64,000 nt of DNA from Longimicrobium sp. (GCF_036388275.1 NZ_DASVSF010000015.1:11711-75710), one strand, 5' to 3'; numbered from the stretch's first letter, positions 1-10,010 are shown. The notes: a model not told the origin generated them from the letters alone. Program-made: numbers and translations.

Positions 1-1136
1 CCTGGGGCGTTCCGCTCTCCGAGGCGCGCGCGGACCCTCCGCCGCGGACGGAGGAAGCAGCCCGCGACGCGCGGTACGCCTTTCTCCGCGCCGCGCAGGC
101 CGGGGCCGGCGCCACCCACCTCGCCACCGCCCACCACGCCGACGACCAGGCCGAAACCGTGCTCTTTCGCGTGCTGCGCGGCACGGGCATCCACGGGCTG
201 GCCGGCATCCCCCCGGTGGACGCGACCGGGCTGATCCGCCCGCTCCTTCCGTTCTGGCGCGCGGAGCTCCGCCGCTACGCACGCGCCGCGGGGCTGCGCT
301 GGCGCGACGATCCCAGCAACCGGTCGCTGGACCCCGCCCGCAACCGCATCCGCCGCGGGCTGCTCCCGCTGATCGAGCGCACGGTGGCGGCTGGCGCGCG
401 TGCCAGCCTGGTGCGGCTGGCCCAGCTGGCCCGCGAAGACGAGGCCGCGTGGGAAGCCGTGCTCGCGCCCCTGCTTGCCGAGGCGGTGCACGAAGAAGAC
501 GGGGCGCTGCTGCTTGTTCGCGAGCGCTTCGCGGCTTATGATTGGCCCGTAGCCGCCCGCCTGCTCCGTGCCGCGCTGCGCCGGCTGGCCACCGTCCCCG
601 ACCGGGCGGGAACCCGCACGGCGCTTGAGTTTATCAGCCAGGCACCCAGCGGACGGACCCTTCGGCTCCCAGGTGGCGTACTGATCACCACGGAGTTCGG
701 CGTCGCGCGCCTTCACCGCGCGGCCGAGAACCTGGGCGAGCCGCTGCCCGACCTGCCCCTGGCCATCACGGGGGCCGCGGGCGAGGGCCGGTTCCGCGTC
801 GGCGGCCGGGAGCGCGTGGCGCGCTGGGCCGAAGGCGAGGTGCGGCCCGGGGCAAAGGCGGATTCCGCCACCGTGTGCATGGCCGCGGACCGCGTCGCCT
901 GGCCGTTGGCGCTGAGGGGATGGATGCCGGGCGACCGGATGCGCACGCGGGCGGGAACGCGCCCGCTCAAGAAGCTGTTCGGCGAGGCGCGCCTGCCCGT
1001 GGGCGCGCGCCGCGCCGCGCCCGTGCTGGCCGACGCCGCCGGGTCCGTGCTGTGGGTGCCCGGCGTGGGCACCGCCGAAGGCCTGGCGCCCCGGCCCGGG
1101 GAACGGGCCATCACTCTTCTGGTCTCCGATGTCTGA
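1..1136 (+). CDS. tilS: tRNA(Ile)-lysidine synthetase TilS, 5' end outside the window
   Basis: TilS uses ATP to add lysine to C34 of the tRNA(Ile) CAU anticodon, so that it reads AUA. The frame is open from position 3, so the gene begins upstream of the window and the N-terminal SGGxDS ATP-pyrophosphatase loop is not visible. What is visible is the conserved block HHADDQAETVLFRVLRGTG (positions 132-188), the RxxRY segment just before it and NRIRRGLLPLIE after it. The C-terminal part (about residues 250 to the end) matches the TilS substrate-binding domain, with LRGWMPGDRMR and the following LKKLFGE. The last codons overlap the start of hpt by 8 bases. The tilS-hpt-ftsH order is a very common bacterial arrangement and supports all three calls. 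Confidence 0.93.
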   Translation, partial: WGVPLSEARADPPPRTEEAARDARYAFLRAAQAGAGATHLATAHHADDQAETVLFRVLRGTGIHGLAGIPPVDATGLIRPLLPFWRAELRRYARAAGLRWRDDPSNRSLDPARNRIRRGLLPLIERTVAAGARASLVRLAQLAREDEAAWEAVLAPLLAEAVHEEDGALLLVRERFAAYDWPVAARLLRAALRRLATVPDRAGTRTALEFISQAPSGRTLRLPGGVLITTEFGVARLHRAAENLGEPLPDLPLAITGAAGEGRFRVGGRERVARWAEGEVRPGAKADSATVCMAADRVAWPLALRGWMPGDRMRTRAGTRPLKKLFGEARLPVGARRAAPVLADAAGSVLWVPGVGTAEGLAPRPGERAITLLVSDV

Positions 1137-1689
1137 CACCGAACTCGACCTTGCCCGCACCGGCGGGCACTCCGTATCACGGGTGCTGTTCAGCGCCGAG
1201 CAGATCGCCCAGCGGGTGCGGGAGATCGGGGCCGAGATCACCGAGGCCTATCCGCGCGACGAGGAACTGCTGGTGCTGGGCACGCTCAAGGGATCGTTCA
1301 TCTTTTTGAGCGACCTGGTGCGCAGCATCAACCGGCCCATGGAGGTGGACTTCCTCGTCGCCTCCAGCTACGGCAGCGGCACCACCAGCTCCGGCCAGGT
1401 GAACCTGCTGTACGAAACGCCGGCCAGCATCGAAGGCAAGCACGTGGTGCTGGTGGAAGACATCGTCGACAGCGGCACCACCCTCAACCGCCTGATCCCG
1501 CTGCTCCGGGGGCGCAACATCAAGTCGCTGGAAGTCTGCGCGCTGCTCCACAAGCACATCGCCAGCAACCTGGCGCAGGAGCCGCGCTGGCTGGGTTTCG
1601 ACTGCCCGCTGGAGTTCGTCATCGGGTACGGGCTGGACCATTCGGAATTCTACCGGAACCTGCCGTTCATCGGGGTGATCGCCCCCTGA
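1129..1689 (+). CDS. hpt: Hypoxanthine phosphoribosyltransferase
   Basis: A 186-residue cytosolic purine-salvage enzyme that joins hypoxanthine or guanine to PRPP to give IMP or GMP. The PRPP-binding signature VLVEDIVDSGTT lies at residues 107-118, and the GTLKGSFIF loop near residue 51 and the conserved YGSGTTSSG segment near 81 are in place. Length is normal for the family. The ATG at 1129 overlaps the end of tilS by 8 bases, so the two are probably translationally coupled. ftsH follows 79 bases downstream on the same strand. Confidence 0.95.
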   Translation: MSDTELDLARTGGHSVSRVLFSAEQIAQRVREIGAEITEAYPRDEELLVLGTLKGSFIFLSDLVRSINRPMEVDFLVASSYGSGTTSSGQVNLLYETPASIEGKHVVLVEDIVDSGTTLNRLIPLLRGRNIKSLEVCALLHKHIASNLAQEPRWLGFDCPLEFVIGYGLDHSEFYRNLPFIGVIAP

Positions 1690-1768
1690 GCGGCCGGGCC
1701 GGCTGACCTGATTATTCGCGCGACGGGACCCCGCGCCCGCCGCGGCCCCGGAAGGGAAAAAGCAGTCC

Positions 1769-3769
<2,001 letters not shown>

Positions 3770-3813
3770 CGGCGGTAACGACGGTCACTACGGTAAGTAC
3801 GGTCACTTCGGTG
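3770..3813 (+). repeat. 9-base-period tandem repeat directly after the ftsH stop
   Basis: Starting on the base after the TAA stop, five 9-base units follow one another: CGGCGGTAA, CGACGGTCA, CTACGGTAA, GTACGGTCA, CTTCGGTGG. The same period and a nearly identical unit (ACGACGGTC) follow the stop of the lipoprotein gene at 24310 on the other strand. Function is not known. Confidence 0.75.
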
Positions 3814-3817
3814 GCCG

Positions 3818-3856
3818 AAAACATCCCGGGCTCCCCCATGGAGCCCGGGATGTTTT
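3818..3856 (+). terminator. Rho-independent terminator after ftsH
   Basis: A perfect 17-base-pair stem (3818-3834 with 3840-3856) with a 5-base loop. The stem ends in AAAA on the left and TTTT on the right, so it could stop transcription in both directions. Confidence 0.85.
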
Positions 3857-3888
3857 GCGTCACGGCCCGACGCACCGGAGCAGCCGAT

Positions 3889-4169
3889 GTCATCCCGATG
3901 GAGCGGCCAAGGAAGACCTGCCCGCACACCGATGACGGCAGCGACTGAGGGATCCGCCACACACTGCGCTTCCCGCTCACCAGCAGCGGAAACATCATTC
4001 CCACGTTTCTCTACGCGCGCGAACCGCGCCCGTCTGTAACGGTACCAACAACTGGATCGGCTCGATCCGCGGTCGCGGCGCGCCACGCGGAGTGTGTGGC
4101 GGATCCCTCAGTCGCTGCGGTCTCTGGTGCAGGCGTCAGGGATCGCCGGGGCCGCTCGATCGGGATGAC
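3889..4169. repeat. Large inverted repeat in the ftsH-folP gap
   Basis: Two arms of about 78 bases (3889-3965 and 4091-4169) are inverted copies around a 125-base spacer. The inner 28 bases (3938-3965 against 4091-4118) match perfectly; the outer 20 (3889-3908 against 4150-4169) match at 19. The middle of each arm is diverged. The rest of the ftsH-folP gap (3770-4473) holds the 9-base tandem repeat, the terminator, one double-hairpin element and a weak promoter; no gene is supported there. Confidence 0.8.
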
Positions 4170-4300
4170 AAACGTGCTTCAGGCAGGTACGACACGTCGT
4201 GCTGTCGCGCCGCGGTTCGGGGCTTCACCTGCACGCGGAGCGCGGCCGGCCTTGCATGAAAGCATGGGCGCGCCCGACCGCTCGAGCCACAAACGCGTGC

Positions 4301-4351
4301 AGTCCGCGCAGGCGGACATCGTGTGGTTGTTGCAGCGAATTCATCATTCGC
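4301..4351 (+). repeat. Double-hairpin element, copy A1
   Basis: Stem 1 is GTCCGC (4302-4307) with GCGGAC (4312-4317) and loop GCAG. After a linker GTGTGGTTGTTGCA comes stem 2, GCGAAT (4335-4340) with ATTCGC (4346-4351). First of eight copies of one family in the window. Confidence 0.8.
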
Positions 4352-4436
4352 CGTGCGCGGCCTCGGCGCCAAGGGAGCGCGGGTGCAGCCTCCAACCTCA
4401 CGCCCCACCTGACAGCGTTCCAAATCAACTGCGTGC

Positions 4437-4464
4437 TTGCCTTGGCGCTTTTGCGTTCGATACT
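4437..4464 (+). promoter_or_regulatory. Possible folP promoter
   Basis: TTGCCT (4437-4442), 16-base spacer, GATACT (4459-4464). Transcription would begin about 3 bases before the folP ATG, giving an almost leaderless message. Both hexamers deviate from consensus, so this is tentative. Confidence 0.35.
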
Positions 4465-4473
4465 TTCGGCCCC

Positions 4474-5376
4474 ATGGTCATCTCCAGCGCACGTCTCGAT
4501 CTGCCGCGTTCGCCAACCGTCTCCAACGACGTCTGGGCGATCCGCGGGCGCGTGCTGTCGCTGGACCGGCCGCTGGTGATGGGCATCCTGAACGTGACGC
4601 CCGACAGCTTCAGCGACGGCGGCCGGTTTCTGGACCCCGCCCGCGCCGTGGAGCAGGCGCGGCGGATGGCGGAGGACGGCGCGGACCTGATCGACGTCGG
4701 CGGCGAGTCCACGCGGCCCGGTGCCCCCGCCGTCTCCGCCGACGAAGAGGCGGCGCGCGTCGTGCCTGTGCTGCGCGCCATCAAGGACGCGCTTGATGTT
4801 CCCGTCTCCGTCGACACGCGCAAGGCGGACGTGGCGCGCGAGGCGCTGGACGGCGGCGCGGACGTCATCAACGACGTCTCCGGGCTGGGCGACGCGCGGA
4901 TGGGCGGGATCGTCGCTCCCTCCGGCGCCGGGCTGGTGCTGATGCACATGCGCGGCACGCCCGAAACCATGCAGCGGATGACGGACTACGGGGACGTGGT
5001 GGACGACGTGGCGGCGGAGCTGGAGCAGGCGCTGGAGCGTGCGGACCGGGCCGGGATCGCGCGCGAGCGGATCGTGCTGGACCCCGGCATCGGGTTCGCC
5101 AAGACCGCGGAGCAGAACCTGGAATTGATCGCACGGCTGGCGCGCCTGGAGCGGCGGCTGGGGCGCCCCGTGCTGCTGGGTGCATCGCGCAAGTCGTTCA
5201 TCGGCGCGCTCCTGGGCGGCGTTCCGGCGGACCTGCGCGACGCGGGGAGCGTGGGGGCGTGCGTGGCCGGGCTGGCGCGGGGCGCCCGCATCTTCCGCGT
5301 GCACGACGTCCGCTCCACCCGTCACGCGCTGGACGTGGCGCACGCGGTGCTGCGGCTTTCGCCGGAGGGCTCGTGA
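4474..5376 (+). CDS. folP: Dihydropteroate synthase
   Basis: Condenses p-aminobenzoate with dihydropterin pyrophosphate in folate synthesis; the classic sulfonamide target. With the ATG at 4474 the protein is 300 residues. The family's first signature MGILNVTPDSFSDGG is at 36-50, followed by GADLIDVGGESTRPG near 76, and the C-terminal LLGASRKSFIG is present. The reading frame is open back to 4096, but that stretch consists of intergenic repeats, so the 4474 start next to the conserved domain is preferred. The last codon overlaps the GTG of cdaA (GTGA). Confidence 0.95.
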   Translation: MVISSARLDLPRSPTVSNDVWAIRGRVLSLDRPLVMGILNVTPDSFSDGGRFLDPARAVEQARRMAEDGADLIDVGGESTRPGAPAVSADEEAARVVPVLRAIKDALDVPVSVDTRKADVAREALDGGADVINDVSGLGDARMGGIVAPSGAGLVLMHMRGTPETMQRMTDYGDVVDDVAAELEQALERADRAGIARERIVLDPGIGFAKTAEQNLELIARLARLERRLGRPVLLGASRKSFIGALLGGVPADLRDAGSVGACVAGLARGARIFRVHDVRSTRHALDVAHAVLRLSPEGS

Positions 5377-6173
5377 ACGGCCTGGTGGAGCGCTTCGGCT
5401 TCCTGGCGCCCGACTGGAAGGACCTCCTCGAGATCCTGGTGGTCGCCGTCGTCGTCTACCGCGTGCTGCGGGTGCTGGCGGGAACGCGCGCCATCCAGAT
5501 GCTGCTGGGCATCTTTGCCGTCGTGGCCACCTACGGCGCGGCGCGGGTGCTGAACCTGTCGCTGCTGGAGTACCTGCTGGAGCGCGTCTTCGAGTTCGGC
5601 GTGATCGCCGCGCTGATCGTCTTTCAGCCGGAGCTTCGCAGCGCCCTTGCCCAGTTGGGGCAGAACCGGCTCCTTCGCGTGTTCTCGCGGCTGGAGCAGA
5701 TGCAGGTGGCGGAAGAGGTGTCGCAGGCGGTGGAAGAGATGTCGCGCGGCAAGGTGGGCGCCATCATCGCCGTGGAGCGCGAAGTCGGTTTGGGCGAGTA
5801 CCTGGAATCGGGCACTGCCCTGCAGGCCCGCGTATCCGACGCGCTGCTGCTGAACATCTTTACCCCGTACTCGCTCCTCCACGACGGCGCGGCGGTCATC
5901 CGCGGCGACCAGATCGTGGCGGCGGGCGTCATCCTGCCGCTCACCCAGTCCGTCCTGGACGACCGCACGTTGGGCACGCGCCACCGCGCCGCCCTCGGCC
6001 TCTCGGAGGAGACGGATGCGATGGTGGTGGTGGTATCCGAGGAAACGGGCGCCATCTCCCTGGCCCACGGCGGCCGCCTGCACCGCCACCTGACGCCTGA
6101 CCAGTTGGAGAAGATGCTGAACGAAGGCGCTCCGGGCGGAGTGGAGCGCCGTGGCGTCCTCACCGGCGACTGA
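5373..6173 (+). CDS. cdaA: Diadenylate cyclase CdaA (c-di-AMP synthase)
   Basis: A membrane enzyme that makes cyclic di-AMP from two ATP. The 266 residues hold three N-terminal transmembrane helices (about 18-36, 40-57, 65-84), then a DAC (DisA_N) domain with the two catalytic signatures DGA (171-173, in LLHDGAAVI) and RHR (203-205, in GTRHRAA). The GTG start at 5373 overlaps the folP stop by 4 bases. The folP-cdaA pairing is common in many phyla. In Firmicutes cdaA is followed by its regulator cdaR; here the next gene is a secreted hydrolase, so no cdaR is seen. Confidence 0.94.
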   Translation: MNGLVERFGFLAPDWKDLLEILVVAVVVYRVLRVLAGTRAIQMLLGIFAVVATYGAARVLNLSLLEYLLERVFEFGVIAALIVFQPELRSALAQLGQNRLLRVFSRLEQMQVAEEVSQAVEEMSRGKVGAIIAVEREVGLGEYLESGTALQARVSDALLLNIFTPYSLLHDGAAVIRGDQIVAAGVILPLTQSVLDDRTLGTRHRAALGLSEETDAMVVVVSEETGAISLAHGGRLHRHLTPDQLEKMLNEGAPGGVERRGVLTGD

Positions 6174-6199
6174 TCTCGCTCCGCGCTCCGGACATCCGC

Positions 6200-6979
6200 A
6201 TGACTTCTCTCCGACGCTCCTGCGTGCCGCTCCTGGCGGCGCTCGTCCTCCTGGGTCTGCCGGGGACGGGCGCCGCCGCACAGGATGCGCCCGATCCAGC
6301 CGCGCGGAAGACGTTCGTCATCGTGCACGGCGCGTGGGGCGGGGGATGGGCGTGGAAGCGCGTGGATTCGCTGCTGACCGCGCGCGGCCACACCGTCTAT
6401 CGGCCGACGCTCACGGGCCTGGGCGAGCGCGTGCACCTGGGCTCGCCCGAGGTGGGGCTGGGCACGCACGTGCGCGACATCGTCAACACGCTGGTCTACG
6501 AGGACCTGCGCGGCGTCGTCCTCGTAGGGCACAGCTACGGCGGGATGGTGATCACCGGCGTGGCGGACCAGGTGCCGGACCGCATCAGCCACCTGGTGTA
6601 CCTGGATGCGTACCTGCCGGAGCACGGAGAAAGCGTGCTGAGCCTCAGCTCGCCGCTGCGCGATTCCACCCTTGCAAGCTGGACGCGGTTCGGGATGATC
6701 GTGCCGCCCTGGCTGGAGCCGGCGCGCGATCCGCCATGGGACGTTCCTCATCCGTACCGCAGCTTCGCCGAGCCGCTGCTTCTCGCCCATCCACCCGGCC
6801 GCGGCCTCCGCGCCACGTACGTCCTGACGATGGAGCCCGGCAAGCAGACGGACTCGTTCTCCCCGTACGCGGACCGGGCCCGCGCACACGGCTGGACCGT
6901 GCTGCAGATGCCCGCCGGCCACAATCCCCAGACCACCGCCCCACGCGAGCTGGCGGACCTGTTCCACGGCCTGCCCTGA
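6200..6979 (+). CDS. Secreted alpha/beta hydrolase
   Basis: 259 residues with a clear Sec signal peptide ending near AAAQ (residue 28). The mature part begins with FVIVHGAWGGGWAW, the strand and oxyanion region of an alpha/beta hydrolase. The nucleophile elbow is GHSYGG with Ser112, and the catalytic His lies in PAGHNPQ near the C-terminus. It resembles the pyrethroid-hydrolase/salicylate-esterase-like branch (Abhydrolase_6). The substrate cannot be told from sequence. It starts 26 bases after cdaA and may be in the same transcript. Confidence 0.85.
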   Translation: MTSLRRSCVPLLAALVLLGLPGTGAAAQDAPDPAARKTFVIVHGAWGGGWAWKRVDSLLTARGHTVYRPTLTGLGERVHLGSPEVGLGTHVRDIVNTLVYEDLRGVVLVGHSYGGMVITGVADQVPDRISHLVYLDAYLPEHGESVLSLSSPLRDSTLASWTRFGMIVPPWLEPARDPPWDVPHPYRSFAEPLLLAHPPGRGLRATYVLTMEPGKQTDSFSPYADRARAHGWTVLQMPAGHNPQTTAPRELADLFHGLP

Positions 6980-6992
6980 CTGCTCCGCTCGC

Positions 6993-7021
6993 TTGCTACC
7001 GCCCCCGCAACGACATACAAT
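6993..7021 (+). promoter_or_regulatory. Promoter of yggS, leaderless
   Basis: TTGCTA (6993-6998), a 17-base spacer and TACAAT (7016-7021). The expected start of transcription falls at about 7028, directly at the ATG of yggS (7029), so the message would be leaderless. Confidence 0.6.
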
Positions 7022-7028
7022 CGTCGGC

Positions 7029-7724
7029 ATGAACGCCGAGATGCTGGCCGCGCGGGTTGCGGAGGTTCGGGAGGGGATCGAGCGGGCGATGCAGCGCGCC
7101 GGGCGCACCGGCGACGTGACGCTCGTGGCCGTAACCAAGACGCATCCGCCGGAGATCGTGCAGGCCGCCATCGCCGCCGGGCTCGCTGACGTGGGCGAGA
7201 ACCGCGTGCAGGAGATGGAGGACAAGGTGGCCGTCGTGGGCCGCGCGGCCGTGCGCTGGCACCTGATCGGCCACCTTCAGCGCAACAAGGCCGGCAAGGC
7301 GGTGGAGCTCGCCGACCTGGTGCACTCGCTGGATTCGCTCCGCCTAGCGGAAGCGCTCTCGAAAGAGGCGGAGCGCGCGGGGACCACCGTCGACGCGCTC
7401 GTCCAGGTGAACACCTCGGGCGAGGAGAGCAAGTTCGGGCTGGCGGCCGACGAGGCGGTGGATGCCATCGGGCGGATGGCGGAGTTGCCCGGCCTGCGGC
7501 TGCGGGGGATGATGACCATGGCGCCGTTTACCGACGACCAGGCCGTCATCCGGCGCACCTTCGCGGCGGCGCGGCGGCTGTGCGAGGATACGGCGCGGCA
7601 GGTACCCGCCTTCAATGGAAGCCAGCTTTCGATGGGAATGAGCAACGACTACGAGATCGCGGTGGAAGAGGGAAGCACCCTCGTCCGCGTGGGCTCGACC
7701 CTCTTTGGAGAGCGCGGGCGATGA
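7029..7724 (+). CDS. yggS: YggS/PROSC family PLP homeostasis protein
   Basis: 231 residues, a single-domain PLP-binding TIM barrel of the YggS/PLPBP family, which buffers pyridoxal phosphate rather than catalysing a known reaction. The PLP lysine is Lys37 in VAVTKTHP. Other family blocks are VGENRVQE near 60, WHLIGHLQRNK near 80, LQVNTSGEESKFG near 130, LRGMMTM near 160 and the phosphate-binding LSMGMSNDYEIAVEEGSTLVR near the end. The ATG at 7029 sits just after a good promoter. The stop overlaps the start of divIVA (ATGA); yggS next to divIVA is a remnant of the conserved ylm/division cluster. Confidence 0.94.
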   Translation: MNAEMLAARVAEVREGIERAMQRAGRTGDVTLVAVTKTHPPEIVQAAIAAGLADVGENRVQEMEDKVAVVGRAAVRWHLIGHLQRNKAGKAVELADLVHSLDSLRLAEALSKEAERAGTTVDALVQVNTSGEESKFGLAADEAVDAIGRMAELPGLRLRGMMTMAPFTDDQAVIRRTFAAARRLCEDTARQVPAFNGSQLSMGMSNDYEIAVEEGSTLVRVGSTLFGERGR

Positions 7725-8227
7725 TCGATCTCACGCCGCTGGACGTACGAAAGAAGAAGGGCGACTTCCGGAAGGTAGTCCGCGGGTACGACGCCGCGTC
7801 GGTAGACGACTACCTGGACACGGTCGCCCAGCGCTTCGAGGAGCTGGTGCGTGAGAACGCCGGGCTGAGCGTTCGCGTGGAGGGGATGGCGGAATCCATT
7901 GCCGCGTACCGCGACCGCGAGCGCGCCATGAACGAGGCCCTGGTCTCTGCCCAGCAGCTTCGCGAGGAGGTGCGCGAGCAGGCCGCCCGCGAGGCCGACC
8001 TGGTGCTGCGCGAGGCCCGCGCCGAGGCCGACCGCATCGTGGGCGAGGCGCGTCGCCAAGCCACGATGGCTGCCGAAACACTTCGGCGCCTGCAGGGCCA
8101 GCGCGTGCGCTTCCTTCGCCTATTCCGCGCCCTCGTGGAGCGGCAGTTGACGGAAATCGAGCAGGAGGAAGAGCGCACCTCCGCCGTCGGCCGGGGCGAC
8201 GAGGATCCCGATGCGCAGGGGAGCTGA
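7721..8227 (+). CDS. DivIVA-domain protein
   Basis: 168 residues. The N-terminal 60 carry the DivIVA membrane-binding fold (MIDLTPLDVRKKKGDFRKV, then GYDAASVDDYLDTVAQRFEEL), followed by a long coiled coil rich in Ala, Glu and Arg (about 60-150). DivIVA proteins sense negative membrane curvature and recruit division or polar-growth factors. The ATG overlaps the yggS stop by 4 bases. In diderms the exact role of such proteins is unclear. Confidence 0.88.
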   Translation: MIDLTPLDVRKKKGDFRKVVRGYDAASVDDYLDTVAQRFEELVRENAGLSVRVEGMAESIAAYRDRERAMNEALVSAQQLREEVREQAAREADLVLREARAEADRIVGEARRQATMAAETLRRLQGQRVRFLRLFRALVERQLTEIEQEEERTSAVGRGDEDPDAQGS

Positions 8228-8230
8228 CGG

Positions 8231-9049
8231 GTGGACGTGAGAGAGCAGATCGCGGCCGCCGTCCAGGAGATCCGCGGCCGGAGCACGCTGGAGCCGCGCG
8301 TCGCCATCATCCTGGGCACCGGGCTGGGCGGGCTGGCGGAGCGCATCGAGGTGGAGGCGGAAATCCCCTACGCCGAGATCCCGCACTTTCCGCTGTCCAC
8401 CGTCGAGACGCACACGGGGCGGCTGCTGCTGGGCCGGCTGGGCGGCAAGCCGGTCGTGGCGATGCAGGGGCGCCTTCACCGCTACGAGGGCTACACCCTT
8501 CAGCAGGCGGCCTTTCCCGTGCGGGTGATGCGGGCGCTGGGCGCGGACACGCTCGTCGTCTCCAACGCGTGCGGCGGGATGAATCCGTTCTGGGGCCCGG
8601 GCGACCTGGTTCTGATCGCCGACCACATCAACCTGCTGGGCGACAACCCGCTCATTGGCCCCAACCTGGACGATCTGGGGCCGCGCTTTCCCGACATGTC
8701 GGCCGTGTACGATGCCGAGCTGCGGCGGATTGCGGTGGAGGTGGCGCTGGAGCGGGGGATCACGCTGCGGCGCGGCGTCTACGTGGCCGTCGCCGGGCCC
8801 AACCTGGAGACGCGCGCCGAGTACCGCATGCTGCGGATGATGGGCGCCGACGTGGTGGGGATGTCGACGGTGCCGGAGGTGATCGTGGCCATCCACGGCG
8901 GCATGCGGGTGATGGGCGTTTCCATCATCACCGACCAGTGCCTGCCGGATGCGCTGGAAGTGGCCGACATCCGGAAGATCATCGCCGTCGCCGGCGCCGC
9001 CGAGCCGAACCTGACGGCCTTGGTGGAGGGCGTGGTCGAGCGGCTGTAG
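8231..9049 (+). CDS. Purine nucleoside phosphorylase (PNP/MTAP family)
   Basis: 272 residues; splits inosine or guanosine with phosphate to the free base and ribose-1-phosphate. It is the trimeric, class II type. Visible blocks are the phosphate-binding ILGTGLGGL (29-37), THTGRLLLGRLGG near 72, MQGRLHRYEGY near 87, VVSNACGGMN near 112 and the substrate segment GPNLETRAEYRMLRMMGADVVGMSTVPE. Start is GTG at 8231, three bases after divIVA, so it belongs to the yggS-divIVA transcript. It could supply the bases that hpt salvages. Confidence 0.93.
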   Translation: MDVREQIAAAVQEIRGRSTLEPRVAIILGTGLGGLAERIEVEAEIPYAEIPHFPLSTVETHTGRLLLGRLGGKPVVAMQGRLHRYEGYTLQQAAFPVRVMRALGADTLVVSNACGGMNPFWGPGDLVLIADHINLLGDNPLIGPNLDDLGPRFPDMSAVYDAELRRIAVEVALERGITLRRGVYVAVAGPNLETRAEYRMLRMMGADVVGMSTVPEVIVAIHGGMRVMGVSIITDQCLPDALEVADIRKIIAVAGAAEPNLTALVEGVVERL

Positions 9050-9076
9050 CCGAGTAGCTCCATGTTGGGTAAGTGG

Positions 9077-9107
9077 GGCCGGGGGCTACAAATCCCCCGG
9101 CCTTTTT
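9077..9107 (+). terminator. Terminator after the nucleoside phosphorylase
   Basis: Perfect 9-base-pair GC stem (9077-9085 with 9094-9102), 8-base loop, then TTTTT. It ends the yggS-divIVA-phosphorylase unit. Confidence 0.85.
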
Positions 9108-9127
9108 CGCGTCTCTGCATAGGAGCA

Positions 9128-9179
9128 GATGAATCCGCCACAACAACTGCGGGAAGCCTCTCAACCCACCAGGAGGCTT
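9128..9179 (+). repeat. Hairpin repeat F, copy 1
   Basis: The element begins GATGAATCCGCC and ends in a hairpin AAGCCTC (9154-9160) with GAGGCTT (9173-9179). A second copy lies inverted at 47105-47155. Here it sits between two convergent genes and could also stop the XRE transcript. Confidence 0.6.
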
Positions 9180-9215
9180 GCAGGTGCGAGGAACCCGAAA
9201 GCCCCCACACCTCCG

Positions 9216-9536
9216 TCAAGCTGCCGCCGTGTGGTCGATCGGAGTCATGCTGACGTGTAGCCGCTGGTCCAGCGCGGCGTCGATCCGCTGCAGCATGCCA
9301 AGTGAGTGCCCTTCGTAATCCGCGTCCTCCAGACGGCTGATGACCGACTGGCGGGTTCCGACGAGCGCCGCCAACTGCTTCTGCGTCAGCCCCGCCGCGG
9401 TCCGCTGGTCGTAGATCAACTGTGCGATCTCGGCGTTGATCCGTTCCGTCTGCACTGCGGCGGCGCGGCGCGGATCGTCCTTGATGTAGCGGCGCCGCAG
9501 CACGTCGCTCGCGCTGTTCTGGATAGTGTCATTCAT
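9216..9536 (-). CDS. XRE-family helix-turn-helix protein, antitoxin-like
   Basis: 106 residues from the ATG at 9536. The C-terminal half is a Cro/C1-type helix-turn-helix: IYDQRTAAGLTQKQLAALVG, then TRQSVISRLEDADYEGHSLGML. The N-terminal half is helical and charged. This arrangement is typical of HigA-like antitoxins and of plasmid-addiction regulators, but no toxin gene is found on either side. A ribosome-binding GGGAGGG precedes the start and a good promoter lies 35 bases upstream. Probably a solitary regulator. Confidence 0.8.
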   Translation of the reverse strand: MNDTIQNSASDVLRRRYIKDDPRRAAAVQTERINAEIAQLIYDQRTAAGLTQKQLAALVGTRQSVISRLEDADYEGHSLGMLQRIDAALDQRLHVSMTPIDHTAAA

Positions 9537-9570
9537 GATTGGCGCTCCCTCCCGGCCGAAGTATCCGAGC

Positions 9571-9599
9571 GAGATACACCGGACGGTACTCGGTGTCAA
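9571..9599 (-). promoter_or_regulatory. Promoter of the XRE gene
   Basis: On the - strand: TTGACA (9599-9594), 17-base spacer, TATCTC (9576-9571). The start of transcription would fall near 9564, giving a leader of about 28 bases with GGGAGGG. Confidence 0.7.
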
Positions 9600-9670
9600 T
9601 CACAATATTGTAATGCATGAGTTCAGGGCGAGTAGCTGCCAGCACTGTCCCCTGGCGCGCCTTCCGGGGT

Positions 9671-10010
9671 GACAGCACGGGCGCGCCACATACGCGCAGA
9701 GTGCACCCGAGCAAGCCAGTCCGCGAAGGCGGACTTCGTGTGGTTGTTGCCGCGAATTCTTCATTCGCCCCAGCAGGCTTCGGCTCCCCCCTCATGCAGG
9801 GCTGGGCTCCCACCCTAGCAGGCTCGGACACCCACCCATGCAGGCTGGGCCTCCCCCAGCAGGCTTCGGCTCACACCAATGCTGGGCTGAACGCGTCAAA
9901 AGCTTTCGTGTCGCTGCCGCGCCCGCGCTGAGATATGACGCATGCAAGATCCTTCGGCCCGCATGGAGCGGTGTGCGGGTAAGCCTGGTGCGCTTGGGCT
10001 CTGGATGACA
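9671..10010 (+). repeat. Composite repeat unit 1 (A2 + C + D1)
   Basis: This stretch and its flanks (9600-10060) have no gene. The unit has a leader rich in GGGCGCGCCACA, the double hairpin A2 (9718-9768: GTCCGC/GCGGAC, then GCGAAT/ATTCGC), a C module with several AGCAGGCTTCGGCTC-type direct repeats, and a D module (9903-10010) containing GCTGCCGCGCCC, AGATCCTTCGGCCCGC and a CTGGATGACA end. Frames that are open here only read through the repeats. Confidence 0.75.

Noticed and set aside
4096..4473. Upstream extension of the folP frame by 126 codons
   Set aside because: The extra part runs through the inverted repeat and element A1 and shows no family residues; the ATG at 4474 lies directly before the conserved domain.
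9529..9831. A small frame directly upstream of the XRE gene on the - strand, overlapping its start like a toxin gene would
   Set aside because: Most of it translates repeat A2/C; its last 27 codons are the XRE promoter and leader (TTGACA-17-TATCTC, GGGAGGG). No RelE/HigB residues are seen.
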